Origin: Desmonostoc geniculatum HA4340-LM1
GTDB lineage: Bacteria; Cyanobacteriota; Cyanobacteriia; Cyanobacteriales; Nostocaceae
DNA length: 38,072 nucleotides
Direction of reading: 5' to 3'
Assembly: GCA_019359545.1 (NCBI GenBank)
Contig: JAHHHB010000069.1
Span: 1 to 38,072 of the forward strand
Below are positions 23,907 through 31,990 of the stretch, in pieces; the first letter of the stretch is position 1; every line of letters begins with the position of its first letter. Both the position numbers and the translations under genes were made by a program. The notes beneath the pieces were generated by a model. It did not search any database and had not been told where the DNA came from. It was given only the letters and a program-made list of their open reading frames with translations.

Positions 23907-24656
23907 ATGGTTGAAGAAAATGGATCGATTCGGACATTATCGATTGATATTGGTGGTAGTGGGGTTAAGGCGATGGTTTTGGATATTACGGGAAATCCCA
24001 TAACCGAAAGAGCGCGTTTAGATACACCGCAACCTGCAACACCTGAGGTTGTAATTAATGCAATTGTTGTGTTAGCGGCGGCTCAAGGTGAATTTCATCG
24101 CGTTTCGGTAGGTTTTCCGGGTGTGGTGCGGTGTGGAGTCACGGAAACAGCGGTAAATTTGCATCCCGATTGGATTGGCTTTGATTTGGAAACAGCATTA
24201 TTAAAACATTTAAACAAGCCTGTACGGGTGATTAATGATGCAGATATGCAAGGGCTGGGGGCGATCGCAGGTAAAGGTGTAGAATTAGTAATTACTCTGG
24301 GTACGGGCTTTGGTTCGGCTTTATTTGTGGATGGTAAGTTGGTGCCGAATATGGAAATGGGACATCATCCATTTCGCAAAGGAGAGACTTTTGAGGAACA
24401 ACTAGGACGCGCAGAGTTAGAAAAAATTGGCGATAAAAGATGGAACAAGCGTTTAGAAAAGGCGATCGCATCTTTGCAACATCTGTTCAATTATGATTAC
24501 CTATATATTGGTGGTGGTGAAGCTGTAAGAGTGAATCTTCAGTTACCGTTAAATGTCAAACTTATCCCCAATATTACTGGTTTATTAGGCGGTATTGCTT
24601 TGTGGCGAGATGAAAAAAAGTTTAGAACCCCCTCCAAGGGAGGACAAATTATTTGA
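23907..24656 (+). CDS. ppgK: Polyphosphate glucokinase (ROK family)
   Basis: 249 residues. It phosphorylates glucose using polyphosphate and possibly ATP. The phosphate-binding opening LSIDIGGSGVKAMVLD (about 11-26), the catalytic aspartate in VINDADMQGLGA, the second phosphate loop TLGTGFGSALF and the family motif EMGHHPFRKGETFEEQLG are typical of bacterial PPGK rather than ordinary ROK glucokinases. The zinc-binding cysteines of classical ROK repressors are absent. The C terminus (FRTPSKGGQII) is a short extension. It is divergent from the creatininase gene across a repeat-rich gap. Together with sucrose synthase 1.2 kb further on it could feed hexose into glycolysis. Confidence 0.85.
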   Translation: MVEENGSIRTLSIDIGGSGVKAMVLDITGNPITERARLDTPQPATPEVVINAIVVLAAAQGEFHRVSVGFPGVVRCGVTETAVNLHPDWIGFDLETALLKHLNKPVRVINDADMQGLGAIAGKGVELVITLGTGFGSALFVDGKLVPNMEMGHHPFRKGETFEEQLGRAELEKIGDKRWNKRLEKAIASLQHLFNYDYLYIGGGEAVRVNLQLPLNVKLIPNITGLLGGIALWRDEKKFRTPSKGGQII

Positions 24657-25078
24657 AATCAAGAGTTTATCATTGTTGCCTAATACTACACTAATGAACG
24701 CTGAAAAATTGGTTACGTGAATTCTGTAGTACTTTGCCTTGCAGTATAAACATGATAAAAGTGGCATCAGCATACCAAGGGTAAGCCAAAGATAACTAGA
24801 CAAATTTGTTTGATAGCATTCCCATGCGATCCAATAGTATGTTATTGTCTAAACCGTTGATTTAGATAAGATATCTGACAAGTTGATAGCTTGATAAAAG
24901 ATAAAAAAAGCACAAAGGCTAATGATATTAGTCTGATTAAACGGAATAGGAGGTCAGAAAATATGATGTATGTGAAAAAATTACTACATGATTTTTTGAT
25001 TTGAACAGTATGCACTATCCCGGACAGCAGTACTGTTGTTTGTTAAAAGAAATATTGGTTTAACTAAAATGAACGATA
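24657..25078. other. Intergenic region with a possible leader ORF
   Basis: About 420 AT-rich bases between ppgK and the peptidoglycan-binding gene. Apart from the 13-codon frame at 24963-25004 with a strong ribosome-binding site, no gene or repeat was seen. Confidence 0.5.
24963..25004 (+). CDS. Possible 13-residue leader peptide
   Basis: ATG preceded by AGGAGG with nine bases between, the best ribosome-binding site in this part of the window. The frame reads MMYVKKLLHDFLI and stops. It ends 75 bp before the peptidoglycan-binding gene. It could be a leader peptide, or the start of a decayed gene whose body was lost. No attenuator hairpin was recognised. Confidence 0.3.
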   Translation: MMYVKKLLHDFLI

Positions 25079-25633
25079 ATGACTGAAATTGGCCTGATGA
25101 TGACGGGCGTGTTAACGGCAAGACAAGCATCTGGGCCGAATTTGCCAGAACAGCAATTATTTCAGATGGAAAATGACATCAACCAGTCAACGCAGAGTCA
25201 GTTAGAGATAACCGCTCAAGTCACACCACCTGAATTTATGCAGACAGATGCAACTTCGCACGCTTCTTTAGGAGCGATCGCGCTAGAGAAAGAACATCTA
25301 CTTCAAAAAATTAGCAAAAAGAACCACTTCTTAGCTTCTTCTGATTTAGCACAGTCTAAAAACTCTTCTCAGCCCGCAGGGAAAGACGGTGCAAAGTCTG
25401 AGGGAAGATTCGATAAATATAGTACCCAACCTCTACCGACTCTCTATTTCGGTAGCTCTGGTGTTGCTGTCAGAGCTTTACAACGGCTGTTAGTATCTAA
25501 CGGTTATACCGTTAGAGTCGATGGAATCTTTGGAGCGCTGACGGAGACTGCTGTCAAAGCATTTCAAAACCAGCGCAACTTAGCAGTGGATGGAATCGTC
25601 GGTAAACGAACTTGGCGGGCGTTAACAATTTAG
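25079..25633 (+). CDS. Peptidoglycan-binding domain protein
   Basis: 184 residues. The C-terminal 60 residues form a PG_binding_1 domain: LYFGSSGVAVRALQRLLVSN, then GYTVRVDGIFGALTETAVKAFQ and VDGIVGKRTWRAL. The first 120 residues are low-complexity and polar, without a catalytic domain or a convincing signal peptide (MTEIGLMMTGVLTARQ), so the annotated start may be late or the protein may be exported by another route. The ATG lies within a run of overlapping starts (ATG at 25069 in another frame) with no clear ribosome-binding site. Such proteins usually target a partner to the cell wall; here no enzyme is attached. Confidence 0.75.
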   Translation: MTEIGLMMTGVLTARQASGPNLPEQQLFQMENDINQSTQSQLEITAQVTPPEFMQTDATSHASLGAIALEKEHLLQKISKKNHFLASSDLAQSKNSSQPAGKDGAKSEGRFDKYSTQPLPTLYFGSSGVAVRALQRLLVSNGYTVRVDGIFGALTETAVKAFQNQRNLAVDGIVGKRTWRALTI

Positions 25634-25820
25634 TCATTTGTCTTTAGTCATTTGTCTTTAGTCATTTGTCCTTGGTCGTTTGTCCTTAGCTAATAACAAA
25701 TGACAAGTCATCAATGACCCACCCAATAGAGAACCGCCATAACTAATGTTCTTAGCTAATAACAAATAAAAAATGAAAAATGACAAATAACAAATGACTA
25801 ATGACTAATGACTAATGACT
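25634..25820. repeat. Heptamer repeats TCATTTGT/CAAATGA
   Basis: TCATTTGTCTTTAG-type heptamers on the left half and AAATGACAAATAACAAATGA-type on the right half face each other, so the tract can fold back on itself. It fills the gap between two convergent genes and could end both transcripts. Confidence 0.75.
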
Positions 25821-28239
25821 AACGATACTTATGCTGCTCTAATAACTGTTGCGCTCTTGGCTTGTAAATTAAATAGAATAAAGCCTCTAGATAGCGCAAT
25901 AAGTCTTCTCGGTTTTCTTTGGAGGTAAAGTTCCAAAAACCATAAATGCGTGCTAAAGATAACAGCTTGGTAGTGTGAATTTTCCAAGTATAGGTAGTGT
26001 AAACTCGGTCAATTGCTCGCTGGGAAATTTCGTCCCAATAGTGAGAACTTTGTTCGCATTTAGTGACAAAATCTACAATTTTTGTGGCTGTCTCTTCTAA
26101 ATTTGTCGGGTTAATGTAAAAACCATTAACTTTATTCTGAATAATTTCCAGTGGTCCACCAAACTGTGTAGCAAAAGTTGGTAATCCTGAAACCATCGCT
26201 TCTAAAATTGTTAAACCAAAAGCTTCAAATAAAGCTGGTTGCACAAAAATTCCCTGGCGATCGCCAATTACTCGATAAATTTCACCAGAATCGGTTTTAG
26301 ACAGGCGCACACCCAACCAGCGAATTTTGCCGTGGAGATTGTATTCGTCAATTATTTGGTAAAGTTTGATAATTTCATCGCGTTCTTCGTTGTCGCCGGA
26401 TTCTTCTACACGCAACTTACCCGCTACCAAAATTAAGTTGCAATGCTCCTGCAATTCTTTACTTTGACCAAAGCATTCGGCTAAACCTGTGAGGTTTTTG
26501 ATCCGGTCAAGACGCGCCATTGAAAACAGAGGACGCTTGTTAGGATCGTCTAGTTTGCCAAAGATTTGGCTGGGGTCTTCTAAGGTAAAAAGTGTTTCTG
26601 CAAGGCGTTGGCGATCGCTTTCTACTCGGTCTTGAGTCCGGGTGTAGGGAAAATAGTAATTTTCGTTGACTCCAGGCGGTACAACATTAAACTTGGGACT
26701 GAATAATTCAATGCCATTGGTTACATGATACAACTCCGGCATGGTGAAGCATTTATAAGATTCGTACTGTCCCACACTATCGGGTGTGCCGACAATTTCT
26801 TGGTAGGTGCTGCTAACCACAAAATTGGCAGCATTCATCGCAATTAAGTCAGCTGTAAATTGCAAGGAAAAATGATATTTATCTTCTAAATCTTGCCAGT
26901 AAAGGTTACTAAACAAGTATTTAGATTTTTCCAAAGCATGAGCAATATTACATTGCGTGACTTTCATCCGCCGCGCTAGCAAAAAGGCCACTAAATTTCC
27001 ATCGGAATAGTTACCAACTATTAAGTCAGGTCTACCTTGAAATTCTGCCCGCAGTTCTCTTTCAGAGTCAACGGCAAAAGTTTCCAGATAAGGCCAAAAC
27101 TCAAACCGGGAAATCCAGTTTTGAGTCATGTTAGGATTAAATTCCCGCAGAGGTACTCGCAAAATCCAGGCATTTTCTGTGCCGTAAACTTTTTCCAGTC
27201 GTTGATTACAAAGGGTACCATCACTATTAGGAATCAAGCGACTGAGAATAATCACCTTTGGCTGGACGTTTAATCCTTCTAAACCAGCTAACAAAACATC
27301 TTCTTGTAGCTGTTTTTCGAGACTTTTTGCCTGATCGAGGACGTAAACCACCTGACCACCAGTATCGGGACGCCCCAAAACGCCTTCTTGACCGAACCAT
27401 CCGTGTGCAGAGACGAGGACGATTCTAAAAATCATCGGAACGCGAGAAATGAAGGCTTCTAGGGTCTGGGGGTCGGGAGAATCAATCAATTCATCGAGAA
27501 TATTTAGGGTGTCTCGCACGCGGGCTGCGGTGTTACCCCAACCCGGTTCAAAACCCATTGTTTGCAATTGGAACCGGAATTGTTCATAGGGTTCATCATC
27601 GGGGCGGTCGCTAACGAAACTTATAGCTTTCTTAACTTGCACAGAAAGTTGCTGCTGGGATTGAATGCGATCGTTGATCAGCAGTTGGATACCGTTGTAT
27701 TGGTGCAAGCGCAAGAAGTTCAACAAGCTTTCCAGCAGTTGTTTCGAGTCTTGAAACAATTGGCTGGATAAATAGCGGTTGAGAAATTGTACTCCCTTAC
27801 CAATATTTTTCGGGTCGCGGATGACTGGGGAGTAGTCATAAAAGGGGCCGAAGTCCAATTCTAGCAGGTCGCCTTCGTTGGGATGAAATTTGTTCACCAG
27901 GCGATCGCGCAAATCGAGTAAATCCTGCACCGTCATCGGCTCAATGCTCAAGTCTGATGTCAACCAATAAACTTCTTGACTGGCAATTTTAGAACGGATG
28001 ATGAAACAGAAGTTTGAGTCCTCCTGAATAATTTCCTGAGTATAGTAAATGAGTTTACCTAAGTCGGAAGTAGTGTAAAATGCCTCAGGTTTCTGGTACT
28101 TGGAGCAATATTCTGCATATACATTGAGTATGTCGTTTCGCAGCAAGTACTTGTTTTCTTGTTGGCGTAATTCACTAATGAAGGAACGCAAATCATTTTT
28201 TTCTTCACTATCTAACACTGCTTGCAGCAATTCAGACAT
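25819..28239 (-). CDS. sus: Sucrose synthase
   Basis: 806 residues from the ATG at 28239, which has GGAG seven bases upstream. A longer in-frame start at 28269 is less likely because 806 matches the length and opening (MSELLQAVLDSEE) of the cyanobacterial enzymes as I know them. It cleaves sucrose with a nucleoside diphosphate to give NDP-glucose and fructose, and in Anabaena-type filaments acts in sucrose breakdown. The N-terminal regulatory region spans about 1-260. The GT-B glycosyltransferase domain starts at VLVSAHGWFGQEGVLGRPDTGGQ, and the nucleotide-sugar site is EAFGLTILEAMVSGLPTFAT. The stop lies within the heptamer repeat tract. A 480-bp upstream gap should hold its promoter. Confidence 0.96.
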   Translation of the reverse strand: MSELLQAVLDSEEKNDLRSFISELRQQENKYLLRNDILNVYAEYCSKYQKPEAFYTTSDLGKLIYYTQEIIQEDSNFCFIIRSKIASQEVYWLTSDLSIEPMTVQDLLDLRDRLVNKFHPNEGDLLELDFGPFYDYSPVIRDPKNIGKGVQFLNRYLSSQLFQDSKQLLESLLNFLRLHQYNGIQLLINDRIQSQQQLSVQVKKAISFVSDRPDDEPYEQFRFQLQTMGFEPGWGNTAARVRDTLNILDELIDSPDPQTLEAFISRVPMIFRIVLVSAHGWFGQEGVLGRPDTGGQVVYVLDQAKSLEKQLQEDVLLAGLEGLNVQPKVIILSRLIPNSDGTLCNQRLEKVYGTENAWILRVPLREFNPNMTQNWISRFEFWPYLETFAVDSERELRAEFQGRPDLIVGNYSDGNLVAFLLARRMKVTQCNIAHALEKSKYLFSNLYWQDLEDKYHFSLQFTADLIAMNAANFVVSSTYQEIVGTPDSVGQYESYKCFTMPELYHVTNGIELFSPKFNVVPPGVNENYYFPYTRTQDRVESDRQRLAETLFTLEDPSQIFGKLDDPNKRPLFSMARLDRIKNLTGLAECFGQSKELQEHCNLILVAGKLRVEESGDNEERDEIIKLYQIIDEYNLHGKIRWLGVRLSKTDSGEIYRVIGDRQGIFVQPALFEAFGLTILEAMVSGLPTFATQFGGPLEIIQNKVNGFYINPTNLEETATKIVDFVTKCEQSSHYWDEISQRAIDRVYTTYTWKIHTTKLLSLARIYGFWNFTSKENREDLLRYLEALFYLIYKPRAQQLLEQHKYR

Positions 28240-28720
28240 GGTGACTCCACTGGATGACGATGTTTGCATTGTTAACTTTCAAGGCGACGTAGAAACACAA
28301 AACAACACAGATAAACCTTATTTACCTGTGCATGTACGAGTATCTACTTTTCAGCAGCACTGAAAATCATGTTCTACTTTACCTAAAGTATCTATGACTC
28401 AGTATTTTTGACTCTAACTAAAGGAATACAATTTTTATTTCTTTTGAGAGATGTTGTTAAATAACCGATACAATTGTTAAAGAATAAGCTTTTATGATGA
28501 TTAGTAATTCGTAATCAATTAGCTCTAAATTATGTATTCTGCCATCCCTATAATTATATTCCCCCCAAATGCTGAAACAAAAGTTATTTTTTTTGCTTAA
28601 ACCTTAACTATTGAGTTAAACTTAAATAAATAAAAATCAAGTTTTTATCTAAGAGCAACTTATCTTGATTTAGCCTAGTTATAATTTCAGCATCAAGTTC
28701 TTAAAATCAGGTCGATTTAT
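28240..28720. other. Upstream region of sucrose synthase, no gene
   Basis: About 480 AT-rich bases between divergent genes. It must contain the sucrose synthase promoter (minus) and that of the small membrane protein (plus). No repeat element and no clear NtcA-type palindrome was found by eye. Confidence 0.5.
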
Positions 28721-28837
28721 ATGGCTGACAATACACATAACTTAACATCTTCTGACCACAGTGTAGGCAACATTCTGCTTATTTCCTTGCTTGCCTTCTG
28801 CGGGTTGACTTTTATCATTCTTTTAGGCATCTTCTAA
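28721..28837 (+). CDS. 38-residue single-helix membrane protein
   Basis: The frame reads MADNTHNLTSSDHSVGNILL, then ISLLAFCGLTFIILLGIF and TAA. The first 16 residues are polar; residues 17-38 form one hydrophobic helix running to the C terminus. CAGGT lies about nine bases upstream of the ATG. A perfect intrinsic terminator follows 40 bp after the stop, so the gene is a complete one-gene unit. The size and shape resemble small subunits of photosystem, cytochrome b6f or NDH-1 complexes, but I cannot match it to PetG, PetN, PsbX, PsaM or NdhP. Confidence 0.6.
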   Translation: MADNTHNLTSSDHSVGNILLISLLAFCGLTFIILLGIF

Positions 28838-28876
28838 CAGGTGAACATCCTTTACAAAACGCAATTCTGGAAGTTG

Positions 28877-28910
28877 AAATTCCCGATTTATCTGATAAAT
28901 CGGGAATTTT
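28877..28910 (+). terminator. Intrinsic terminator of the small membrane gene
   Basis: Perfect 14-base arms AAATTCCCGATTTA and TAAATCGGGAATTT with a TCTGA loop, followed by TTATATTATA. It lies 40 bp after the stop of the 38-residue protein. Confidence 0.85.
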
Positions 28911-28917
28911 ATATTAT

Positions 28918-29040
28918 AGACTTCTTGCATAAATCAAAAATAAAGAACCCCACCCCGCATTTGAGTAAAGCAAACGCTCCCCTCCCCTTACCAAGGGGAG
29001 GGGTTGGGGGTGGGGTGTTATGGACTTTTGCAGGAGGTCT
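28918..29040. mobile_element. MITE-like element with AGACTTCTTGCA ends
   Basis: The left end AGACTTCTTGCATAAA and the right end (read inward) AGACCTCCTGCAAAAG are imperfect inverted repeats. The interior is a GC-rich hairpin in which CCCCTCCCCTT pairs with AAGGGGAGGGG, flanked by CCCCACCCC and GGGGTGGGG. No coding capacity. Together with the terminator before it, it fills the 28838-29151 gap. Confidence 0.65.
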
Positions 29041-29151
29041 TATGTAGATATTTATTGGCGATCGCCTTGAAGTAAAATTTTTTGATTTTAAGAAATATAA
29101 TAGTTCTTTAACTAAAGACAGGGCATCGTTTTTCTTGATGGGCGATTTGTC

Positions 29152-29568
29152 CTAGTTCTTTGCCAAAAATTCTTGAACAGTCAGAATCTCAATGCCCCTC
29201 CAAGGGTTTAGCACAAGCAAATCATCATCTCCAGTCATAATACACTCTGCTTTTCCACTGAGTGCTAATTCCAAATATTTCTTATCTTTTGGGTCTCGGC
29301 ATTCATTAACCTGCTCAGTCACGTCCATAAACTGTACAGTTTCCGACAAATCCACCAAAAAATCGTTTCGTTCTTCTAGTGTGATATACCGATTAAATTT
29401 GGGTCTAGCAACTACCTGTTCTAACTCTAGCCAAATTGACTCGGACACTAGTAATTTGCCTAAATCTTGAACTTTTTTGAGTGCGCGATTTGGTTTGCTC
29501 CCAGGTAGTAACACCGCACTGATGATGACATTTACATCGCACACAAACCGTCTTTCATTCGTCGTCAT
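29152..29568 (-). CDS. PIN-domain toxin (type II toxin-antitoxin)
   Basis: 138 residues. PIN domains are metal-dependent ribonucleases. The acidic active-site residues are present: Asp11 in VCDVNVIISAVL, a glutamate in the SESIWLELEQV helix, Asp92 in CRDPKDKKYLELA and Asp114/115 in TGDDDLL. The segment PGSKPNRAL and the C-terminal ILTVQEFL are typical of the family called putative toxin, PIN family. The start overlaps the end of the upstream antitoxin gene by 14 bp, a normal toxin-antitoxin arrangement with translational coupling. Target RNA unknown. Confidence 0.88.
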   Translation of the reverse strand: MTTNERRFVCDVNVIISAVLLPGSKPNRALKKVQDLGKLLVSESIWLELEQVVARPKFNRYITLEERNDFLVDLSETVQFMDVTEQVNECRDPKDKKYLELALSGKAECIMTGDDDLLVLNPWRGIEILTVQEFLAKN

Positions 29569-29827
29569 TCAAAATTGACTCTAAAATCTCTGGCGTTAAA
29601 CCCCTTTCTACGGCTCGTGTGCCAATTTCATCCATTGTCTGCCTGAATTTGGTAATCGCTTGTTGTCTACTTTTCATTGAAGACTTAAGCAACAATGCGA
29701 TCCGAGCTTCAATTTGTTCCCGCTCTTCTTCAGTGGCTTTGCGGTATGCCTGTGCAGCCTCAGAGGGAACTTTGATAGTAATTTCTTCTCTAGTAATCAT
29801 AGCCTGTTCGCTTGCATAATTTCTCAT
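29555..29827 (-). CDS. Antitoxin partner of the PIN toxin
   Basis: 90 residues from the ATG at 29827, or 81 from an internal ATG at 29800 (MITREEITIKVPSEAAQAY), which may be the true start. EITIKVPSEAAQAYRKATEE and EREQIEARIALLLKSS form the helical antitoxin body common beside PIN toxins in cyanobacteria. The C-terminal tail (ERGLTPEILESILNDDE) is acidic and would contact the toxin. It precedes and overlaps the toxin gene. Binding to its own promoter is expected for the family; no operator was identified. Confidence 0.8.
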   Translation of the reverse strand: MRNYASEQAMITREEITIKVPSEAAQAYRKATEEEREQIEARIALLLKSSMKSRQQAITKFRQTMDEIGTRAVERGLTPEILESILNDDE

Positions 29828-30175
29828 CTTTCATCATATTAACTACTTGGGCAGTAGTACGGTTGGTATATTCATTCACCAAATGTTTCCCTAATTCCCT
29901 AACTATTCGGACTATTTTTATTTAGTATCAAATAAAACACATAATTATTGCGTAATTACTTCATTTGGTTCTCCGTTGCCCTTTCTCAATAGCGATCGCT
30001 AATGGCTAATGATAGTCTTAGCCAAAGAATGTACAACTTGGACGCGCATTAGCTGAGAGTACCTAATGGTATATAAGCAAGTAAATTTGCTTATATACAT
30101 ATAATTACTTATAAACTAAATTAATGTATATCCTGGTTCAGTTTTGCTGACCTTTTAACTCTATAAAGATGATAA
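29828..30175. other. Intergenic region with a perfect hairpin
   Basis: About 350 AT-rich bases upstream of the toxin-antitoxin operon and downstream of the tRNA. At 30069-30098 there are perfect 12-base arms, GTATATAAGCAA and TTGCTTATATAC, with a 6-base loop. This could be an operator or a processing/termination site for the tRNA transcript. Nothing else is recognised. Confidence 0.55.
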
Positions 30176-30250
30176 GGGCGAACGATGGGACTCGAACCCA
30201 CGAATGGTGGTACCACAAACCACTGCCTTAACCACTTGGCTACGCTCGCC
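30176..30250 (-). tRNA. tRNA-His (GTG)
   Basis: The minus strand folds as a full cloverleaf. The acceptor stem GGCGAGC pairs with GTTCGCC, and the D-arm region is GTAGCCAAGTGGTTAAGGC. The anticodon stem GTGGT/ACCAC encloses TTGTGGT with anticodon GTG, and the T-loop is GGTTCGAGTCC. C73 is encoded; the base opposite the extra 5' G is T in the genome, so G-1 would be added after transcription. CCA is not encoded. Confidence 0.95.
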
Positions 30251-30372
30251 ATTCGACAATTTGAATTATAGCAATTTTTTGGAAAGCGAGCAAGAGTTTT
30301 GTTCCAGGAACGGAGTAATTCTATTTAGAGTCTCTGGAATCTAACATTTATAATCAATTTGACTTGGGAAAC

Positions 30373-30756
30373 ATGAAACAGTTAAGCATCATCGCGTGTG
30401 CTGGAGCAGCAGCAGGAATCGCCGCCTTGGGTGTGACAATGGCAAAGACTAATCCCAGTCAGGTTGCCTATGAAGAATATGCAGTGCAACGGCTAGCAAG
30501 TTACTTAAAAACCGATGTATGCAAAAAAACTACGAATTTCATAGAAAATTTAATTCGTTTTAATTGTGAGAAGTTGGTCGATCAAGCTAACCCGCAAATG
30601 CAGGAAATCATTAACAGAACTACAGAAAGGCAAAACTATATTATTTTTAGTGTTTACCGTACAGATTTAAAAATAAATTCTTGGATACCTTCTTACAGAT
30701 TTGAAACGGTGGGAGCTTTTGATCAATTTTATACCTACACTGCCCAAGAGCAATAA
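30373..30756 (+). CDS. DUF4359 protein with N-terminal membrane segment
   Basis: 127 residues from the ATG at 30373. The N terminus (MKQLSIIACAGAAAGIAALG) is a signal-anchor-like hydrophobic helix. It is followed by TNPSQVAYEEYAVQRLASYL, the opening of the cyanobacterial DUF4359 family. Two cysteines (VCKKTTNF and FNCEKLVDQA) lie in the extracytoplasmic part, and the C-terminal segment YIIFSVYRTDLKI...YRFETVGAF is beta-rich. It is probably a periplasmic or lumenal protein held in the membrane. It follows the tRNA-His gene divergently. Function unknown. Confidence 0.75.
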   Translation: MKQLSIIACAGAAAGIAALGVTMAKTNPSQVAYEEYAVQRLASYLKTDVCKKTTNFIENLIRFNCEKLVDQANPQMQEIINRTTERQNYIIFSVYRTDLKINSWIPSYRFETVGAFDQFYTYTAQEQ

Positions 30757-31099
30757 GGCAAAAGGCAAAAGAAAGATATAGATATGGTGTCAGCTTTTGA
30801 ACTCTTTCAAAGAGTAGTTTTGTTTGGGCTGTGACGTACTACAACACTTCTAGATTATGAATTGATATACTCCAAGTCCCTAGTTATTGATTGAGACGAT
30901 GCGTTGTTTGACCACGGTTTCCAGATTTTGCGTATGAATGCCGCACGGCTCCCCTATAATACGGATGTTCAGTTTGGTTAGACCAGCAACAGGGGAGAAA
31001 AGTTATCAGGAAAAACGGCTAAAATTACTAGGCGACAAACAGCAAGTGAATCTGAGCCAAATTAATCAATACTAGGTTTAAAGATAAAGGGGTGCAGCT
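30757..31099. other. Intergenic region, nothing recognised
   Basis: About 340 bases between the DUF4359 gene and the ParA/MobD-like gene. No repeat ends, hairpin with a T-run or small open frame stood out. Confidence 0.5.
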
Positions 31100-31804
31100 A
31101 TGCCAACAATTCATTTGATAGACGGGGAAAAGGGAGGGGTAGGCAAGTCTCTAGTTGCTAGAACAATGATTCAGTATTGTCTGGATAAAAATATGCCCTT
31201 TGTACCAGTAGAAACCGATAGGTCAAATCCAGATGTAGCTGGGGTGTACAAGGGGATATGTCAGTATGCAGTGTTTACAGAAGATGAGAAGCAAGCTGAT
31301 AAGGCGGATAAAATCTTTGAGATCGCAATGAATAAAACGGTGATTGCTAATCTAGCGGCACAATCTCATAGAGCAGTCAAGGAATGGATTGAGAAGAATC
31401 ATTTAATTGAACTGGGAGATTCACAAGGGGTATATTTTTGTAAGTGGTTTGTGTCAACAGGAGGGTACGACAGCTTAAATCTATTTAAGCAATCTGTAAA
31501 TAGCTATGGTGGCAAAGTTCCTCATGTATTAGTCAGAAATTTAGGCTTATGTGATGACTGGGAACACGTAAATTCAGATGTGACAATACAAGAGATAGTC
31601 AAAAAATATAATATTAAGGCTATAGATTTTCCCAAACTAGCCTATAAAGAAAGAAATATTATAGACCAACATAGATTAACATTTGCAGATGCAAGACAGT
31701 ATCAAGAATTTGGAATAATCAGCAAACAGAGAGTGGTGAATTTTCTCAAGCTTGCCTATGCTGCTTTTGAAAACGTTGGTATATGGTATGAAGAAGTTAA
31801 ATGA
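31100..31804 (+). CDS. ParA/MobD-like P-loop ATPase
   Basis: 234 residues. The deviant Walker A GEKGGVGKS (residues 9-17) followed by LVARTMIQYCLDK and VPVETDRSNPDVAGVY marks the SIMIBI/ParA class. Members with this spacing in cyanobacteria are usually called mobilization protein MobD-like, named after plasmid mobilisation genes. No relaxase, ParB or origin of transfer is nearby, so it is either a domesticated ATPase or a remnant of an integrated element. Codon composition is AT-richer than its neighbours. Its biological role is unknown. Confidence 0.75.
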   Translation: MPTIHLIDGEKGGVGKSLVARTMIQYCLDKNMPFVPVETDRSNPDVAGVYKGICQYAVFTEDEKQADKADKIFEIAMNKTVIANLAAQSHRAVKEWIEKNHLIELGDSQGVYFCKWFVSTGGYDSLNLFKQSVNSYGGKVPHVLVRNLGLCDDWEHVNSDVTIQEIVKKYNIKAIDFPKLAYKERNIIDQHRLTFADARQYQEFGIISKQRVVNFLKLAYAAFENVGIWYEEVK

Positions 31805-31990
31805 CATTGATAGTTTCATTTTTGTCCGACAACATAAATAATGATATCTGACTATGTTTGTCTAGATTTATGTCATTTAAATTAATTCCCTAATTTTATG
31901 ACACACCCTACATCTTCTTTCCCAATACCCAATATCCAGTCTCTTGCACGTAAAATATGAAAACTAGTCACTGAAAATTTAAGTTTGCTC

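Noticed and set aside
23907..28239. A sugar-metabolism operon of glucokinase and sucrose synthase
   Set aside because: The genes are convergent and separated by another gene and repeats, so co-transcription is impossible.
28841..29047. A plus-strand frame after the small membrane protein
   Set aside because: It is the translation of the terminator and the AGACTTCTTGCA element, with no ribosome-binding site.
30176..31804. Integrative element inserted at tRNA-His carrying the MobD-like ATPase
   Set aside because: No integrase, no repeated tRNA 3' segment as an attachment site and no other plasmid genes were found.
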